64,000 nucleotides of DNA. Source: Lachnospiraceae bacterium MD329 (GTDB taxonomy: Bacteria > Bacillota > Clostridia > UBA1381). The stretch covers positions 124,001-188,000 of the forward strand of contig VIQV01000026.1 of the NCBI GenBank assembly GCA_010206265.1. The letters run 5' to 3'. Below, in pieces: positions 8,344-16,645 of this stretch. The notes beneath the pieces are model-generated. The model saw only the letters and a list, made by a program, of their open reading frames with translations. It did not search any database and was not told the origin of the DNA. The number at the start of each line of letters is the position of its first letter. Within the stretch, counting starts at the first letter, position 1. The translations under genes and the position numbers were made by a program.

Positions 8344-8365
8344 TGTCTTGACAGGTGCCTTTACA
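8344..8365 (+). promoter_or_regulatory. Candidate NiaR operator on nadA promoter
   Basis: TGTCTTGACA and TGCCTTTACA are direct half-sites matching at 8 of 10 positions, with starts 12 bases apart. They cover the -35 box of the nadA promoter. The niaR repressor gene is the last gene of the same operon, so a nicotinate-responsive autoregulatory site is expected here. The match to the published NiaR consensus was not tested. Confidence 0.6.
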
Positions 8366-8376
8366 TATGATACAAT
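8348..8376 (+). promoter_or_regulatory. Sigma-A promoter of nadABC-niaR
   Basis: TTGACA and TACAAT are 17 bases apart, about 30 bases before the nadA ATG, with a GAAGGGG ribosome site between them. Confidence 0.9.
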
Positions 8377-8406
8377 GGTAAAAACATTTAGAAGGGGTAT
8401 ATAATT

Positions 8407-9315
8407 ATGGATACTGTGAAAAAGGAAATAGAGCGTCTGAAAAAAGAAAAAAATGCAGTGATTCTCGCGCATTATTATGTAAATGATGAAGTTCAGGAAA
8501 TTGCTGATTATATAGGTGATTCTTATTATCTTGCTAAACTTGCAAAGACGGTTGATGCAAAGACAATTGTATTTTGCGGAGTATCGTTTATGGGAGAGAG
8601 CGCTAAAATATTAAATCCCGAAAAGACAATTCTTATGCCTGATATGTCTGCAGACTGTCCTATGGCTCATATGGCTGAGGCTGAGAAAATTCAGGAAATG
8701 AGGGAAATGTATGATGACCTCGCCGTTGTCTGCTATATCAACTCAACCGCTGAATTAAAGTGTCTGAGCGACGTATGTGTAACTTCGTCAAATGCCGTTA
8801 AAATAGTTAAATCACTGCCGAATAAGAATATATTCTTTATTCCTGATGAAAATCTCGGACGTTATGTTGCAGAACAGGTTCCCGAAAAGAATGTAATTTT
8901 AAACGACGGATTTTGTCACGTTCATATTTCGGTAACGGCTGATAATGTAAAGGCAATCAAAGAGAAGTATCCAAATGCGCTTGTGCTTGCTCACCCCGAA
9001 TGTAAAAATGAAGTTCTTGCGCTTGCAGATTATATAGGCAGTACGTCGGGAATAATTGATTACGCGTCAAAAAGTGATAATACAGAGTTTATTATATGTA
9101 CGGAAAGCGGTGTAGGCTATAAGCTGAGAGAGCAAAATCCCGATAAGAAATTTTATTTTGCAGGAACAAAGCACTTCTGCCCGAATATGAAACTCAATAC
9201 ACTGGAAAAAGTGCTTAGAGTTCTGGAAACAGGAGAAAATGCGGTGGAGGTAAGCGAGGAAAAACGCAGGAATTCGCTCGCGCCGCTTGACAGAATGCTT
9301 GAACTCGGCAAATAA
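8407..9315 (+). CDS. nadA: Quinolinate synthase NadA
   Basis: NadA condenses iminoaspartate with dihydroxyacetone phosphate to give quinolinate, using a [4Fe-4S] cluster. The three cluster ligands are visible as Cys84 (Asp-Cys-Pro-Met-Ala), Cys170 (Gly-Phe-Cys-His-Val-His) and Cys258 (His-Phe-Cys-Pro-Asn-Met), with spacing close to that of the Thermotoga enzyme. The 302-residue length is normal. It opens the nadA-nadB-nadC-niaR operon and is followed by nadB after ten bases. Confidence 0.97.
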   Translation: MDTVKKEIERLKKEKNAVILAHYYVNDEVQEIADYIGDSYYLAKLAKTVDAKTIVFCGVSFMGESAKILNPEKTILMPDMSADCPMAHMAEAEKIQEMREMYDDLAVVCYINSTAELKCLSDVCVTSSNAVKIVKSLPNKNIFFIPDENLGRYVAEQVPEKNVILNDGFCHVHISVTADNVKAIKEKYPNALVLAHPECKNEVLALADYIGSTSGIIDYASKSDNTEFIICTESGVGYKLREQNPDKKFYFAGTKHFCPNMKLNTLEKVLRVLETGENAVEVSEEKRRNSLAPLDRMLELGK

Positions 9316-9325
9316 GGAGATAATA

Positions 9326-10600
9326 ATGAAAACAGATATAGTTATTGCAGGCTGCGGTGTTGCAGGACTTTACTGCGCACTCAATCTTCCTCGCGATAAA
9401 AGTATAATTATAATAACAAAGGACGACGCTGATAAAAGTGATTCATTTCTCGCGCAGGGCGGTATATGCGTTTTGAAAGACGACAGTGATTATGACAGTT
9501 ATTTTGAGGATACAATGCGCGCAGGTCATTATGAGAATAACAAAGAATCCATTGATATAATGATACGCTCGTCAAGTGATGTTATAGACGACCTTATAAA
9601 AGCAGGAGTGCGTTTTGAGAGAAATAACGGTGAGTTTGTTTATACAAAGGAAGGCGCTCATTCAACACCGCGTATACTGTTTCATAAGGATATAACGGGT
9701 AAAGAGATAACAGAGCACCTTCTGGAGAGAGTAAGAGAGCTTAAGAATGTAACCATAATCGAACACTTCACAATGGTTGATATTATAGAAAAGAATAATG
9801 AATGTTGCGGAATAATCGGTCACGACAGCGACGGCGTATATACCGCTATACAGGCGGACTATACAGTTATGGCAACCGGCGGTATCGGGGGACTTTATAA
9901 ACATTCAACGAATTACAGCCATCTTACTGGCGATTCGATAGCCATTGCGTTAAAGCACGGAATACGGCTCCAAAATCCCGATTATATACAAATTCACCCG
10001 ACAACGCTTTATTCGCGTAAAAAAGGCAGACGTTTTTTAATATCAGAGTCGGTAAGAGGAGAGGGCGCAGTACTGTTTAATTCTCATATGAGAAGATTTG
10101 TAGATGAACTTTTGCCGCGTGATATTGTGGCGAAAGCGATATACGACGAAATGAAAAAGGACGGAAAACCGTATGTGTGGCTGTCTATGAAACCAATACC
10201 GACAGAAAAGATAAAAAGTCATTTCCCGAATATCTACCGACGCTGTCTGGAAGAGGGATTCGACGTGACAAAGGAGTGTATTCCCGTCGTGCCTGCTCAG
10301 CATTATTTTATGGGCGGAATTGATGTGGACAGATACAGTAAAACGTCAATGGAAAGATTATATGCGGTGGGCGAAACGGCTTGCAACGGAGTGCACGGCA
10401 GAAACAGACTTGCAAGCAATTCACTTCTGGAAAGCCTTGTGTTTGCAAAACGGGCGGCAAATAATATAACCGGCGTATATACAAAAAGCGGTTTTGACGG
10501 TGAAACAGAGGTTAATAAGTCCCAATACCGCGGATATGAAAAAGCGTATAAAAAAGCAGTGCTTGCTGAAATAGAAAAGGAGAAAAGTAATAATGAATAA
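9326..10600 (+). CDS. nadB: L-aspartate oxidase NadB, short form
   Basis: This flavoprotein oxidises L-aspartate to iminoaspartate for NadA; in anaerobes fumarate is the usual electron acceptor. It has the FAD-binding Gly-Cys-Gly-Val-Ala-Gly-Leu-Tyr near the N-terminus, the Leu-Ala-Gln-Gly-Gly-Ile motif, His-Pro-Thr-Thr-Leu-Tyr, and Ser-Glu-Ser-Val-Arg-Gly-Glu-Gly. At 424 residues it lacks the C-terminal helical domain found in ~540-residue enzymes such as that of E. coli. The ATG at 9326 has AAGGAG upstream; an in-frame upstream start at 9287 lies inside nadA and lacks a site. It overlaps nadC by eight bases. Confidence 0.94.
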   Translation: MKTDIVIAGCGVAGLYCALNLPRDKSIIIITKDDADKSDSFLAQGGICVLKDDSDYDSYFEDTMRAGHYENNKESIDIMIRSSSDVIDDLIKAGVRFERNNGEFVYTKEGAHSTPRILFHKDITGKEITEHLLERVRELKNVTIIEHFTMVDIIEKNNECCGIIGHDSDGVYTAIQADYTVMATGGIGGLYKHSTNYSHLTGDSIAIALKHGIRLQNPDYIQIHPTTLYSRKKGRRFLISESVRGEGAVLFNSHMRRFVDELLPRDIVAKAIYDEMKKDGKPYVWLSMKPIPTEKIKSHFPNIYRRCLEEGFDVTKECIPVVPAQHYFMGGIDVDRYSKTSMERLYAVGETACNGVHGRNRLASNSLLESLVFAKRAANNITGVYTKSGFDGETEVNKSQYRGYEKAYKKAVLAEIEKEKSNNE

Positions 10601-11444
10601 TATAACAATGGCGCTTAATGCCGACGAGCTGATTATGAATGCGCTTAAAGAAGATATAACAAGTGAGGATATAACAACTAATTCTGTTATGCGTGAATTT
10701 CAGATGGGCGAGGTTGAGCTTATCTGTAAACAGGACGGTATTATTGCCGGGCTTGATGTGTTCAAACGTGTTTTTGAACTGCTTGACAGCTCTACAGAAG
10801 TCAGTTTTAATGTAAAAGACGGTGATTTTGTAAAAAACGGCGATAAAATCGGAATAGTGCGCGGTGATATACGCGTATTGCTGTCAGGCGAGAGAACTGC
10901 GCTTAATTATTTACAGCGTATGAGCGGTATTGCCACTTATACACGGTCAATAGTTGATTTGCTAAAAGGCGGTAAGACAAAGCTTCTTGATACCAGAAAG
11001 ACAACGCCGAATATGCGTATATTTGAAAAATATGCCGTAAAGGTAGGCGGTGGCTGTAATCACAGATATAATCTTAGTGACGGAATATTGTTGAAGGATA
11101 ATCATATAGGCGCGGCAGGCAGTGTAAAAAAGGCGGTTGAAATGGCGAAGGAATATGCTCCGTTTGTCAGAAAAATTGAGGTTGAGGTTGAAAACCTTGA
11201 TATGCTCCGTGAGGCGGTTGACGCAGGCGCGGATATAATAATGCTGGATAATATGAGCGTTGAGGATATGAAAACTGCCGTGGCTATGGTGCAGGGGAAG
11301 GCTGAAACAGAATGCAGCGGTAATGTTACGCGTGAGAATATTGAGAGATTGAAGGATATTGGAGTTGACTATATTTCAAGCGGCGCGCTTACGCATTCTG
11401 CACCTATAATGGACTTGTCGCTTAAGAATCTTCATTCGATTTAA
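10593..11444 (+). CDS. nadC: Quinolinate phosphoribosyltransferase NadC
   Basis: NadC converts quinolinate and PRPP to nicotinate mononucleotide with loss of CO2. The 283-residue protein has the family segments Asp-Thr-Arg-Lys-Thr-Thr-Pro, Gly-Gly-Cys-Asn-His-Arg-Tyr-Asn-Leu-Ser-Asp, Leu-Lys-Asp-Asn-His, Val-Glu-Val-Glu and Met-Leu-Asp-Asn-Met. The gene overlaps nadB by eight bases with AAAGGAG upstream, so it is translationally coupled. The next step, NadD, is encoded separately at 38.4 kb. Confidence 0.97.
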   Translation: MNNITMALNADELIMNALKEDITSEDITTNSVMREFQMGEVELICKQDGIIAGLDVFKRVFELLDSSTEVSFNVKDGDFVKNGDKIGIVRGDIRVLLSGERTALNYLQRMSGIATYTRSIVDLLKGGKTKLLDTRKTTPNMRIFEKYAVKVGGGCNHRYNLSDGILLKDNHIGAAGSVKKAVEMAKEYAPFVRKIEVEVENLDMLREAVDAGADIIMLDNMSVEDMKTAVAMVQGKAETECSGNVTRENIERLKDIGVDYISSGALTHSAPIMDLSLKNLHSI

Positions 11445-11458
11445 GAGAGGTTAGTTAA

Positions 11459-11971
11459 ATGAACGCAATCGAAAGACGTGAAAAAATATTAAGACTTATA
11501 ACCACCTCAAACGAGCCTGTTTCAGGCAGTTCACTTTCAAAACAGCTTGAAGTGTCAAGGCAGATAATAGTGCAGGATATTGCGCTTTTAAAGGCGTCGG
11601 GGTATGAGATACTTTCTACGAATAAGGGTTATATTTTAAATAACCCTTCTGCTTGTTCGCGCGCGTTTAAGGTGCGTCATACCGACGCTGATACTGAGGA
11701 CGAGCTTAATACAATTGTAGATATAGGCGGTACGGTAGTAAGCGTGTATGTGTGGCACAGGGTTTACGGTAAAATCGAAACAAAGCTTGATATCTCGTCA
11801 AGACGCAATGTGCAGCAGTACATTGACGGACTGAGGAGCGGCAAATCAAGTGAGCTTATGAATATAACATCTGGCTATCATTATCATACCGTACGTGCGG
11901 ACAGTGAGGAAACTCTTGACCTTATAGAAAAAGCGCTTGGTGAAAAAGGTTATCTGGCGCCTGAAATCTGA
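11459..11971 (+). CDS. niaR: NAD-biosynthesis repressor NiaR (HTH plus 3H domain)
   Basis: An N-terminal winged helix (residues about 3-60) is followed by a 3H domain. His74, Glu82, His141 and His143 have exactly the spacing of the metal-binding residues of Thermotoga TM1602, the structural model of the family. NiaR binds nicotinic acid and represses NAD synthesis or niacin uptake genes in Firmicutes. It is the last gene of nadABC-niaR, with 14 bases to nadC and a GAGAGG site, so it probably represses its own operon through the direct repeat at the nadA promoter. Confidence 0.92.
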   Translation: MNAIERREKILRLITTSNEPVSGSSLSKQLEVSRQIIVQDIALLKASGYEILSTNKGYILNNPSACSRAFKVRHTDADTEDELNTIVDIGGTVVSVYVWHRVYGKIETKLDISSRRNVQQYIDGLRSGKSSELMNITSGYHYHTVRADSEETLDLIEKALGEKGYLAPEI

Positions 11972-11973
11972 TA

Positions 11974-12010
11974 AAGACTGACTATATTTTGATATAGTCA
12001 GTCTTTTTAT
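11974..12010 (+). terminator. Intrinsic terminator of nad operon
   Basis: AAAGACTGACTATA and TATAGTCAGTCTTT form a perfect 14-bp stem followed by T residues. Confidence 0.92.
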
Positions 12011-12019
12011 ACATAGACC

Positions 12020-12048
12020 TTGAAAAAAAGTGAAAAATATGATAGAAT
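12020..12048 (+). promoter_or_regulatory. Sigma-A promoter of aroC
   Basis: TTGAAA and TAGAAT are 17 bases apart with TG before the -10 box, 36 bases upstream of the aroC ATG. Confidence 0.8.
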
Positions 12049-12084
12049 AGTTCTATATGCAAATGCACAGGATGGAGGAAAATT

Positions 12085-13230
12085 ATGTTAAGATATTTTA
12101 CAGCAGGCGAAACGCACGGAAAATGCCTTACAGTAATAGTGGAGGGTATGCCTTCTGGAGTTAAAATAAGCATAGATAAAATAAACGAGCAATTAAAGAG
12201 AAGGCAAAAAGGCTATGGAAGAGGCGGCAGAATGGCTATTGAGAGCGATACCGCTGAAATATTGTCAGGTGTTCGCGGAGGTTTTTCGCTCGGCAGTCCT
12301 ATTGCAATAAAGATTGAGAATAAGGACTGGCAAAACTGGGAGAAAATTATGGGCGCTGAAACGGCAAACAGTGAACGTACGGTTGACTGTCCTCGTCCGG
12401 GTCACGCTGACCTTACGGGCGGTATGAAATATAATCATAAGGACTTCCGTAATGTGCTGGAGCGCGCAAGTGCAAGGGAAACGGCGGCGAGAGTGGCTGC
12501 AGGGGCGCTTGTAAGACAAGCTCTTGAACCTTTTGGAATAGAGTTTTTAAGTCACGTTAAGAGAATAGGAGAAGTTGAGGATACGGCAGACGTGAACGAA
12601 ACGGATTTTTTTGAAAGGGTAAGCGAGTCGCCTGTCAGTTTTGGTGATGAAACGGCGGCAAAACAAGCTATGGAGTATATTGACAAAATAAAGGCTGACG
12701 GAGAAAGCTGCGGCGGCGTTGTTGAAATAATTGCAAAAGGAGTTCCTGCGGGATTGGGCAGTTATGTTCATTACGACAGAAAGCTTGACGCGAATATAGC
12801 TTTTTCTGTTATGAGCGTGCAGGCGATAAAAGGTGTGGAACTTGGTATGGGCTTTGGTGTAAGCGAGGTCAGCGGTTCAAGGGTACACGATGAAATAAAA
12901 TATAAAAACGGGTTTTCAAGAATGACAAATAATGCAGGCGGTATAGAAGGCGGAATGTCAAACGGTGAGCCGATTGTCGTAAGAGCGGCTATGAAACCTA
13001 TACCGACACTGTATAATCCGTTAAGAACAGTTAATATCAAAGATAAATCAGAACACACTGCAACGGTGGAACGAAGTGACGTATGCGCAGTGCCTGCTTG
13101 TGCGGTAGTGGTAGAATCAGTAGTTGCGTTTGAGATAACGAAAGCGTTTCTTGATAAATTCAGCGGCGACTGTATTGATGATGTTAAATCATATTATGAT
13201 GTGTATATGGAAAGAATAAGCAAATTTTAA
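12085..13230 (+). CDS. aroC: Chorismate synthase AroC
   Basis: AroC makes chorismate from 5-enolpyruvylshikimate 3-phosphate, using reduced FMN. Family signatures include the N-terminal Gly-Glu-Thr-His-Gly, Arg-Pro-Gly-His-Ala-Asp, Glu-Arg-Ala-Ser-Ala-Arg-Glu-Thr and Gly-Gly-Ile-Glu-Gly-Gly-Met-Ser-Asn-Gly. Length (381) is typical. GGAGG lies eight bases before the ATG. No other shikimate genes are nearby. An ECF sigma factor gene follows after 37 bases without a terminator, so read-through into it is possible. Confidence 0.97.
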   Translation: MLRYFTAGETHGKCLTVIVEGMPSGVKISIDKINEQLKRRQKGYGRGGRMAIESDTAEILSGVRGGFSLGSPIAIKIENKDWQNWEKIMGAETANSERTVDCPRPGHADLTGGMKYNHKDFRNVLERASARETAARVAAGALVRQALEPFGIEFLSHVKRIGEVEDTADVNETDFFERVSESPVSFGDETAAKQAMEYIDKIKADGESCGGVVEIIAKGVPAGLGSYVHYDRKLDANIAFSVMSVQAIKGVELGMGFGVSEVSGSRVHDEIKYKNGFSRMTNNAGGIEGGMSNGEPIVVRAAMKPIPTLYNPLRTVNIKDKSEHTATVERSDVCAVPACAVVVESVVAFEITKAFLDKFSGDCIDDVKSYYDVYMERISKF

Positions 13231-13267
13231 ACTGTTAAAATGACGGTATAAAGGTGGTGAAGGGGAT

Positions 13268-13834
13268 TTGACTGAAAACGATATGATAAAACAATGCAAA
13301 CAGGGTAACCGTGATGCATTTAATGTACTTTTTGAAAAGTATCAGAGCAAGGTAATAAACCTTGCGTATAATATGCTTTCTGACCGTGAAGACGCGTTTG
13401 ACGCGGCTCAGGAGGTATTTGTAAAGGTGTACAAAAATATGGAATCGTTTAAAGAAAATTCCTCATTTACCACGTGGCTTTACAGAATAACCTCAAATGT
13501 CTGTGCGGATATGCTGAGAAAACGTCAGCGCAGCGCAAAATCGGTAAGCATAGATAAAATGTCGGAGGAGTTTGGAGGAACAGATATTCAGGATACTGCT
13601 CCGACGCCTGAGGAAAATGCATTTCTGACAGAAAGACAGAGAGCGGTGCGAGAGGCTATTAATGAACTTAAGGACGAATATAAAATTGTAATAACGCTTT
13701 GTGATATTGAAGAAATGAGCTATGACGAGATAGCTGAGATATTAAAATTGCCCAAAGGTACTGTAAAATCCCGTATAAACAGGGCGAGAACATCATTAAA
13801 GAAAAATTTAGAGAAAAAACGGGAACTTTTTTAG
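13268..13834 (+). CDS. ECF RNA polymerase sigma factor
   Basis: A 188-residue sigma-70 family protein containing only region 2 (about residues 10-75, with Asp-Ala-Phe-Asp-Ala-Ala-Gln-Glu-Val-Phe) and region 4 (about 120-180, helix-turn-helix Met-Ser-Tyr-Asp-Glu-Ile-Ala-Glu-Ile-Leu). This is the RpoE/SigW-like ECF architecture. The start is TTG at 13268, chosen because GGTGG and GGGG lie just upstream; an ATG at 13283 is the alternative. The next gene encodes a zinc-finger anti-sigma factor, its expected partner. Confidence 0.9.
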   Translation: MTENDMIKQCKQGNRDAFNVLFEKYQSKVINLAYNMLSDREDAFDAAQEVFVKVYKNMESFKENSSFTTWLYRITSNVCADMLRKRQRSAKSVSIDKMSEEFGGTDIQDTAPTPEENAFLTERQRAVREAINELKDEYKIVITLCDIEEMSYDEIAEILKLPKGTVKSRINRARTSLKKNLEKKRELF

Positions 13835-13890
13835 CATATTTTTCGTCTAATATAATGTACAGAGAAAATATAAGGAAAGGGGGAGTAAAA

Positions 13891-14925
13891 ATGGATTGCG
13901 AGAACTTTGAAAAAAATCTGGATAGTTTTGAGGATTTAACAGATGATGAGATTGCTGAAATGAATATTCACGCATCGGAATGCGAGCGGTGCGCGAAAGA
14001 AATGGATTTTATGCGTTCAGTTCGTGAAACGCTGAAATCGCTCCCCGAAATAGAAGTACCTGCCGATTTTATGGCAAGTCTTAATGCAAGGCTTGACGCA
14101 GAGGAAAGAAGGATAGGTCTTGTTTCAAGGGTGGCATTGGGAGCGCGGCGAAACTGGAAACAGTATACTGCTGCGGCAGCGTGTCTTGCACTTGTAGCGG
14201 TAATTACCGCAAACGGAAAACTTCTTACCGACAGAATGTCGGGCGACGGCGGCGAAGTTATAAACGATATACCGGTTACAGACAATACGATACCGTCGGT
14301 ATCACCAGCTGTAGTTGCAGAGGTTACAGAGTCTGTAACGAAGGATAATGCCGAAACTGAAAAGCCGATACAGAAGGTGGCTGAAATATCCAAAACACCG
14401 GAAAGAACGGTTAATGATACTGTAACAGTTTCATCAAAGCCGCAGAAACGCGCGGCAAAGATACAGTCAAGCGAGCAGATTGTACACGCTGAAAATGAAA
14501 CGGTTCAGAATAAACAGCCGGCAGCCAATGATGACTTGCAGGCAAGTATTCAGACTGCAAGCGCTGAGGGTAATGAAAATCAAATAGCTGTTTTAAGTAT
14601 GGAACCTGCTGAATCAGATATGAGCAGAAATGCGAGAAATATGCCTGAGGCATATACAGTATCGGGAAAACCTGTTATGGAGCTTGCGGCTTATGATTCG
14701 GAAGAAGGCGGACAAATAGGACGTTTAAAGATTCCGCCCAAAGATGAAACAGACGCAATGGATGTCATAATGAAGTATTCGTATGAGGTAGACGGCGATT
14801 ATTATGTAACAAGTCCTGATAAGATGGTAAATATATTCTGTGACTTGGTTGACCGCGGTGTAAATTATTCGGATTACATTCCTGATTATGAAGGAACTAT
14901 AAAGTTCCAGCTTGTTATAGGATAA
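13891..14925 (+). CDS. Membrane anti-sigma factor with ZAS zinc finger
   Basis: The N-terminal cytoplasmic domain carries His27-x3-Cys31-x2-Cys34, the zinc motif of ZAS anti-sigma factors that sequester ECF sigma factors. One membrane segment follows at about residues 91-107. The remaining ~235 residues lie outside: a long Thr/Ser/Pro/Glu-rich, low-complexity stretch, then a small C-terminal folded segment from about residue 265. The ATG at 13891 has AAAGGGGGAG upstream and is preferred over an in-frame ATG at 13855. The extracytoplasmic part presumably senses an envelope signal and may be cleaved by proteases; the signal is unknown. An M50-type protease is encoded at 54.9 kb, but nothing ties the two together. 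Confidence 0.88.
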   Translation: MDCENFEKNLDSFEDLTDDEIAEMNIHASECERCAKEMDFMRSVRETLKSLPEIEVPADFMASLNARLDAEERRIGLVSRVALGARRNWKQYTAAAACLALVAVITANGKLLTDRMSGDGGEVINDIPVTDNTIPSVSPAVVAEVTESVTKDNAETEKPIQKVAEISKTPERTVNDTVTVSSKPQKRAAKIQSSEQIVHAENETVQNKQPAANDDLQASIQTASAEGNENQIAVLSMEPAESDMSRNARNMPEAYTVSGKPVMELAAYDSEEGGQIGRLKIPPKDETDAMDVIMKYSYEVDGDYYVTSPDKMVNIFCDLVDRGVNYSDYIPDYEGTIKFQLVIG

Positions 14926-14938
14926 AAAGGGTAAATAG

Positions 14939-14965
14939 AAAGCTCCGGCATTAGCCGGAGCTTTT
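14939..14965. terminator. Bidirectional terminator after anti-sigma gene
   Basis: AAAGCTCCGGC and GCCGGAGCTTT form a stem with T residues on one side and A residues on the other, between two converging genes. Confidence 0.88.
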
Positions 14966-14970
14966 ATGGT

Positions 14971-15471
14971 TCAGCCGATTATTTGTTTAATAATTCCGAA
15001 GGATAAAAGAGACATAATCAGTCCTGCTGTCATAACGCCGAGAAGTATAAACAGAAACGACTTTTTCGGTTTCAGTCCAAGCAGTACGGCAAGCAGACTG
15101 CCGGTCCAAGCGCCTGTACCCGGAAGGGGTATTGCAACAAACAGGAAAAGTCCAAGATACCCGTATTTTTCTATTTGAGCAGACTTTGACATTGCTTTTT
15201 TCTCAATCCATTCGGGGATTTTGTGAAAATGCCTGCTTTTTTTCAGCCAATTAAATATTTTTTCAATGAACAGTAATATAAACGGTATCGGCAGCATATT
15301 ACCGAGTACCGCCGCGATATAGGTAGGCAGGAAAGTGGTATGCATAAAGCCTGCGGCTAAAATACTTCCGCGCAGTTCCAGCAGGGGTATCATTGAAACA
15401 ATAAAAACAATAACATTTTTTGACAGCTTGCCTGCAAGCGCGCTGACAATTGACTGAACAATAGAACTCAT
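14971..15471 (-). CDS. Small multi-drug export family membrane protein
   Basis: A 166-residue, very hydrophobic protein with about five membrane segments. The motifs Pro-Leu-Leu-Glu-Leu-Arg-Gly-Ser and Pro-Leu-Pro-Gly-Thr-Gly-Ala-Trp-Thr-Gly are hallmarks of PF06695/COG2426, annotated as putative small multi-drug export proteins; the function is not well established. AAGGAGA precedes the ATG. It lies 40 bases downstream of the lipid kinase gene on the same strand and is probably co-transcribed with it. Confidence 0.82.
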   Translation of the reverse strand: MSSIVQSIVSALAGKLSKNVIVFIVSMIPLLELRGSILAAGFMHTTFLPTYIAAVLGNMLPIPFILLFIEKIFNWLKKSRHFHKIPEWIEKKAMSKSAQIEKYGYLGLFLFVAIPLPGTGAWTGSLLAVLLGLKPKKSFLFILLGVMTAGLIMSLLSFGIIKQIIG

Positions 15472-15511
15472 AACTTTTCTCCTTAAAATATACTTACTAA
15501 TTCATATGACG

Positions 15512-16432
15512 TTAAACCTCGGATATTACCGTATCATTATTTACAATATAGGTCATTGCTGACGGAATCACGTCTATTACGGCATTGGCAGGGTCACCGC
15601 CGTATTCGCCGTCGAGAGTCCACTTGATATTCTCCTTACATTCAAATTCAAAATGAGAAGATTTAATAATGCAGTATGCGTCAGATGACGCGTCGCCTTT
15701 AAGCAGTCCTGTAAATACATTTTGTATTTCGGCAATACTTGTAGGATGTTTAAATACGAGCATTTCAAACAGACCGTCGTTAAGGTTTACATCAAGCAGT
15801 TTATTTTTGTTGTGTATTCCGGCTATTGATGTAGCATTCATAACAATACATAAAAAAACCTTTTCTTCTATTTCACCGCCGTCATATTTGATTTTAACGT
15901 CATAAGACGGCAGACTGGACAAACGTTTAATACCTTCAAGAATATAAGCCATATGACCGAGCGCATTTTTTGTACCCTGCGGCGTGTCATAGGAAACGTC
16001 GGTAAACGCGCCGAAAGCAGCTACATAATTAAAGGTCCTGTCGCCAAACCGTCCCGTATCACATTGAAATTCCGAGCCTTCTACCGCAATACGCGCAGCG
16101 TCAAGCATATTTTTAGGAATATTCAGAGTAGCGGCAAAATCATTCGCGGTGCCTGCCGGAATATAACCCATAGGCATACGTTTGTCGGGAGTGAACGTCA
16201 TAAGACCTTTCACTGCCTCGTTAAGTGTACCGTCACCGCCAGATACGACAAGTCTGTCATATTCACTGCCGTTTTTACTGATATATTCAAATGCGTCCAT
16301 AGGCGCCTGTGTAGGGTGCGCGGTGACATCATATCCTGCACGTGTGAAAATATCAATAATATCCATAAGATTGTTTTTAATTTGTGCTTTACCTGAATGA
16401 GGATTAAAGATAAACAAAAGTTTTTTTGGCAT
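15512..16432 (-). CDS. Diacylglycerol kinase-family lipid kinase (YegS/DgkB-like)
   Basis: A soluble lipid kinase of the DAGK catalytic family. Visible are the N-terminal Phe-Asn-Pro-His-Ser-Gly-Lys motif, the ATP-binding Gly-Gly-Asp-Gly-Thr-Leu-Asn-Glu, Gly-Thr-Ala-Asn-Asp-Phe, and the C-terminal Leu-Asp-Gly-Glu metal-site motif. It may phosphorylate diacylglycerol released during wall-polymer synthesis. The start is uncertain: ATG 16432 fits the family N-terminus, while ATG 16444 and GTG 16459 lie upstream in frame. A strong minus-strand promoter about 110 bases upstream leaves a leader of about 100 bases. Confidence 0.88.
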   Translation of the reverse strand: MPKKLLFIFNPHSGKAQIKNNLMDIIDIFTRAGYDVTAHPTQAPMDAFEYISKNGSEYDRLVVSGGDGTLNEAVKGLMTFTPDKRMPMGYIPAGTANDFAATLNIPKNMLDAARIAVEGSEFQCDTGRFGDRTFNYVAAFGAFTDVSYDTPQGTKNALGHMAYILEGIKRLSSLPSYDVKIKYDGGEIEEKVFLCIVMNATSIAGIHNKNKLLDVNLNDGLFEMLVFKHPTSIAEIQNVFTGLLKGDASSDAYCIIKSSHFEFECKENIKWTLDGEYGGDPANAVIDVIPSAMTYIVNNDTVISEV

Positions 16433-16540
16433 AATAGTTCCCATAGCCTTTCCGCCCACAAATTGTAATCATAAACATTAAACACCTGCCGTGGGAAGGG
16501 AAGTGTTTAAAATAATCCTATAGTTGACTGCTCAACATAG

Positions 16541-16569
16541 ATTATACAATTTATTATGTGCATAGTCAA
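16541..16569 (-). promoter_or_regulatory. Sigma-A promoter of lipid kinase operon
   Basis: On the minus strand TTGACT and TATAAT are exactly 17 bases apart. GTTGA and TCAAC form an inverted repeat around the expected start of transcription (about 16523-16536), a possible operator. The rest of the ~100-base leader holds only a weak AAACAC/GTGTTT hairpin. Confidence 0.82.
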
Positions 16570-16581
16570 GGGAAAAAAGTA

Positions 16582-16610
16582 TTGATTTTTAACAGAAATC
16601 AATGTATAAT
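16582..16610 (+). promoter_or_regulatory. Sigma-A promoter of MATE-ruvX unit
   Basis: TTGATT and TATAAT are 17 bases apart, 36 bases before the MATE start; divergent to the lipid kinase promoter 13 bases away. Confidence 0.8.
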
Positions 16611-16645
16611 AAAATTTAATACACAAAAAGATGAGGAGGAGAGCA

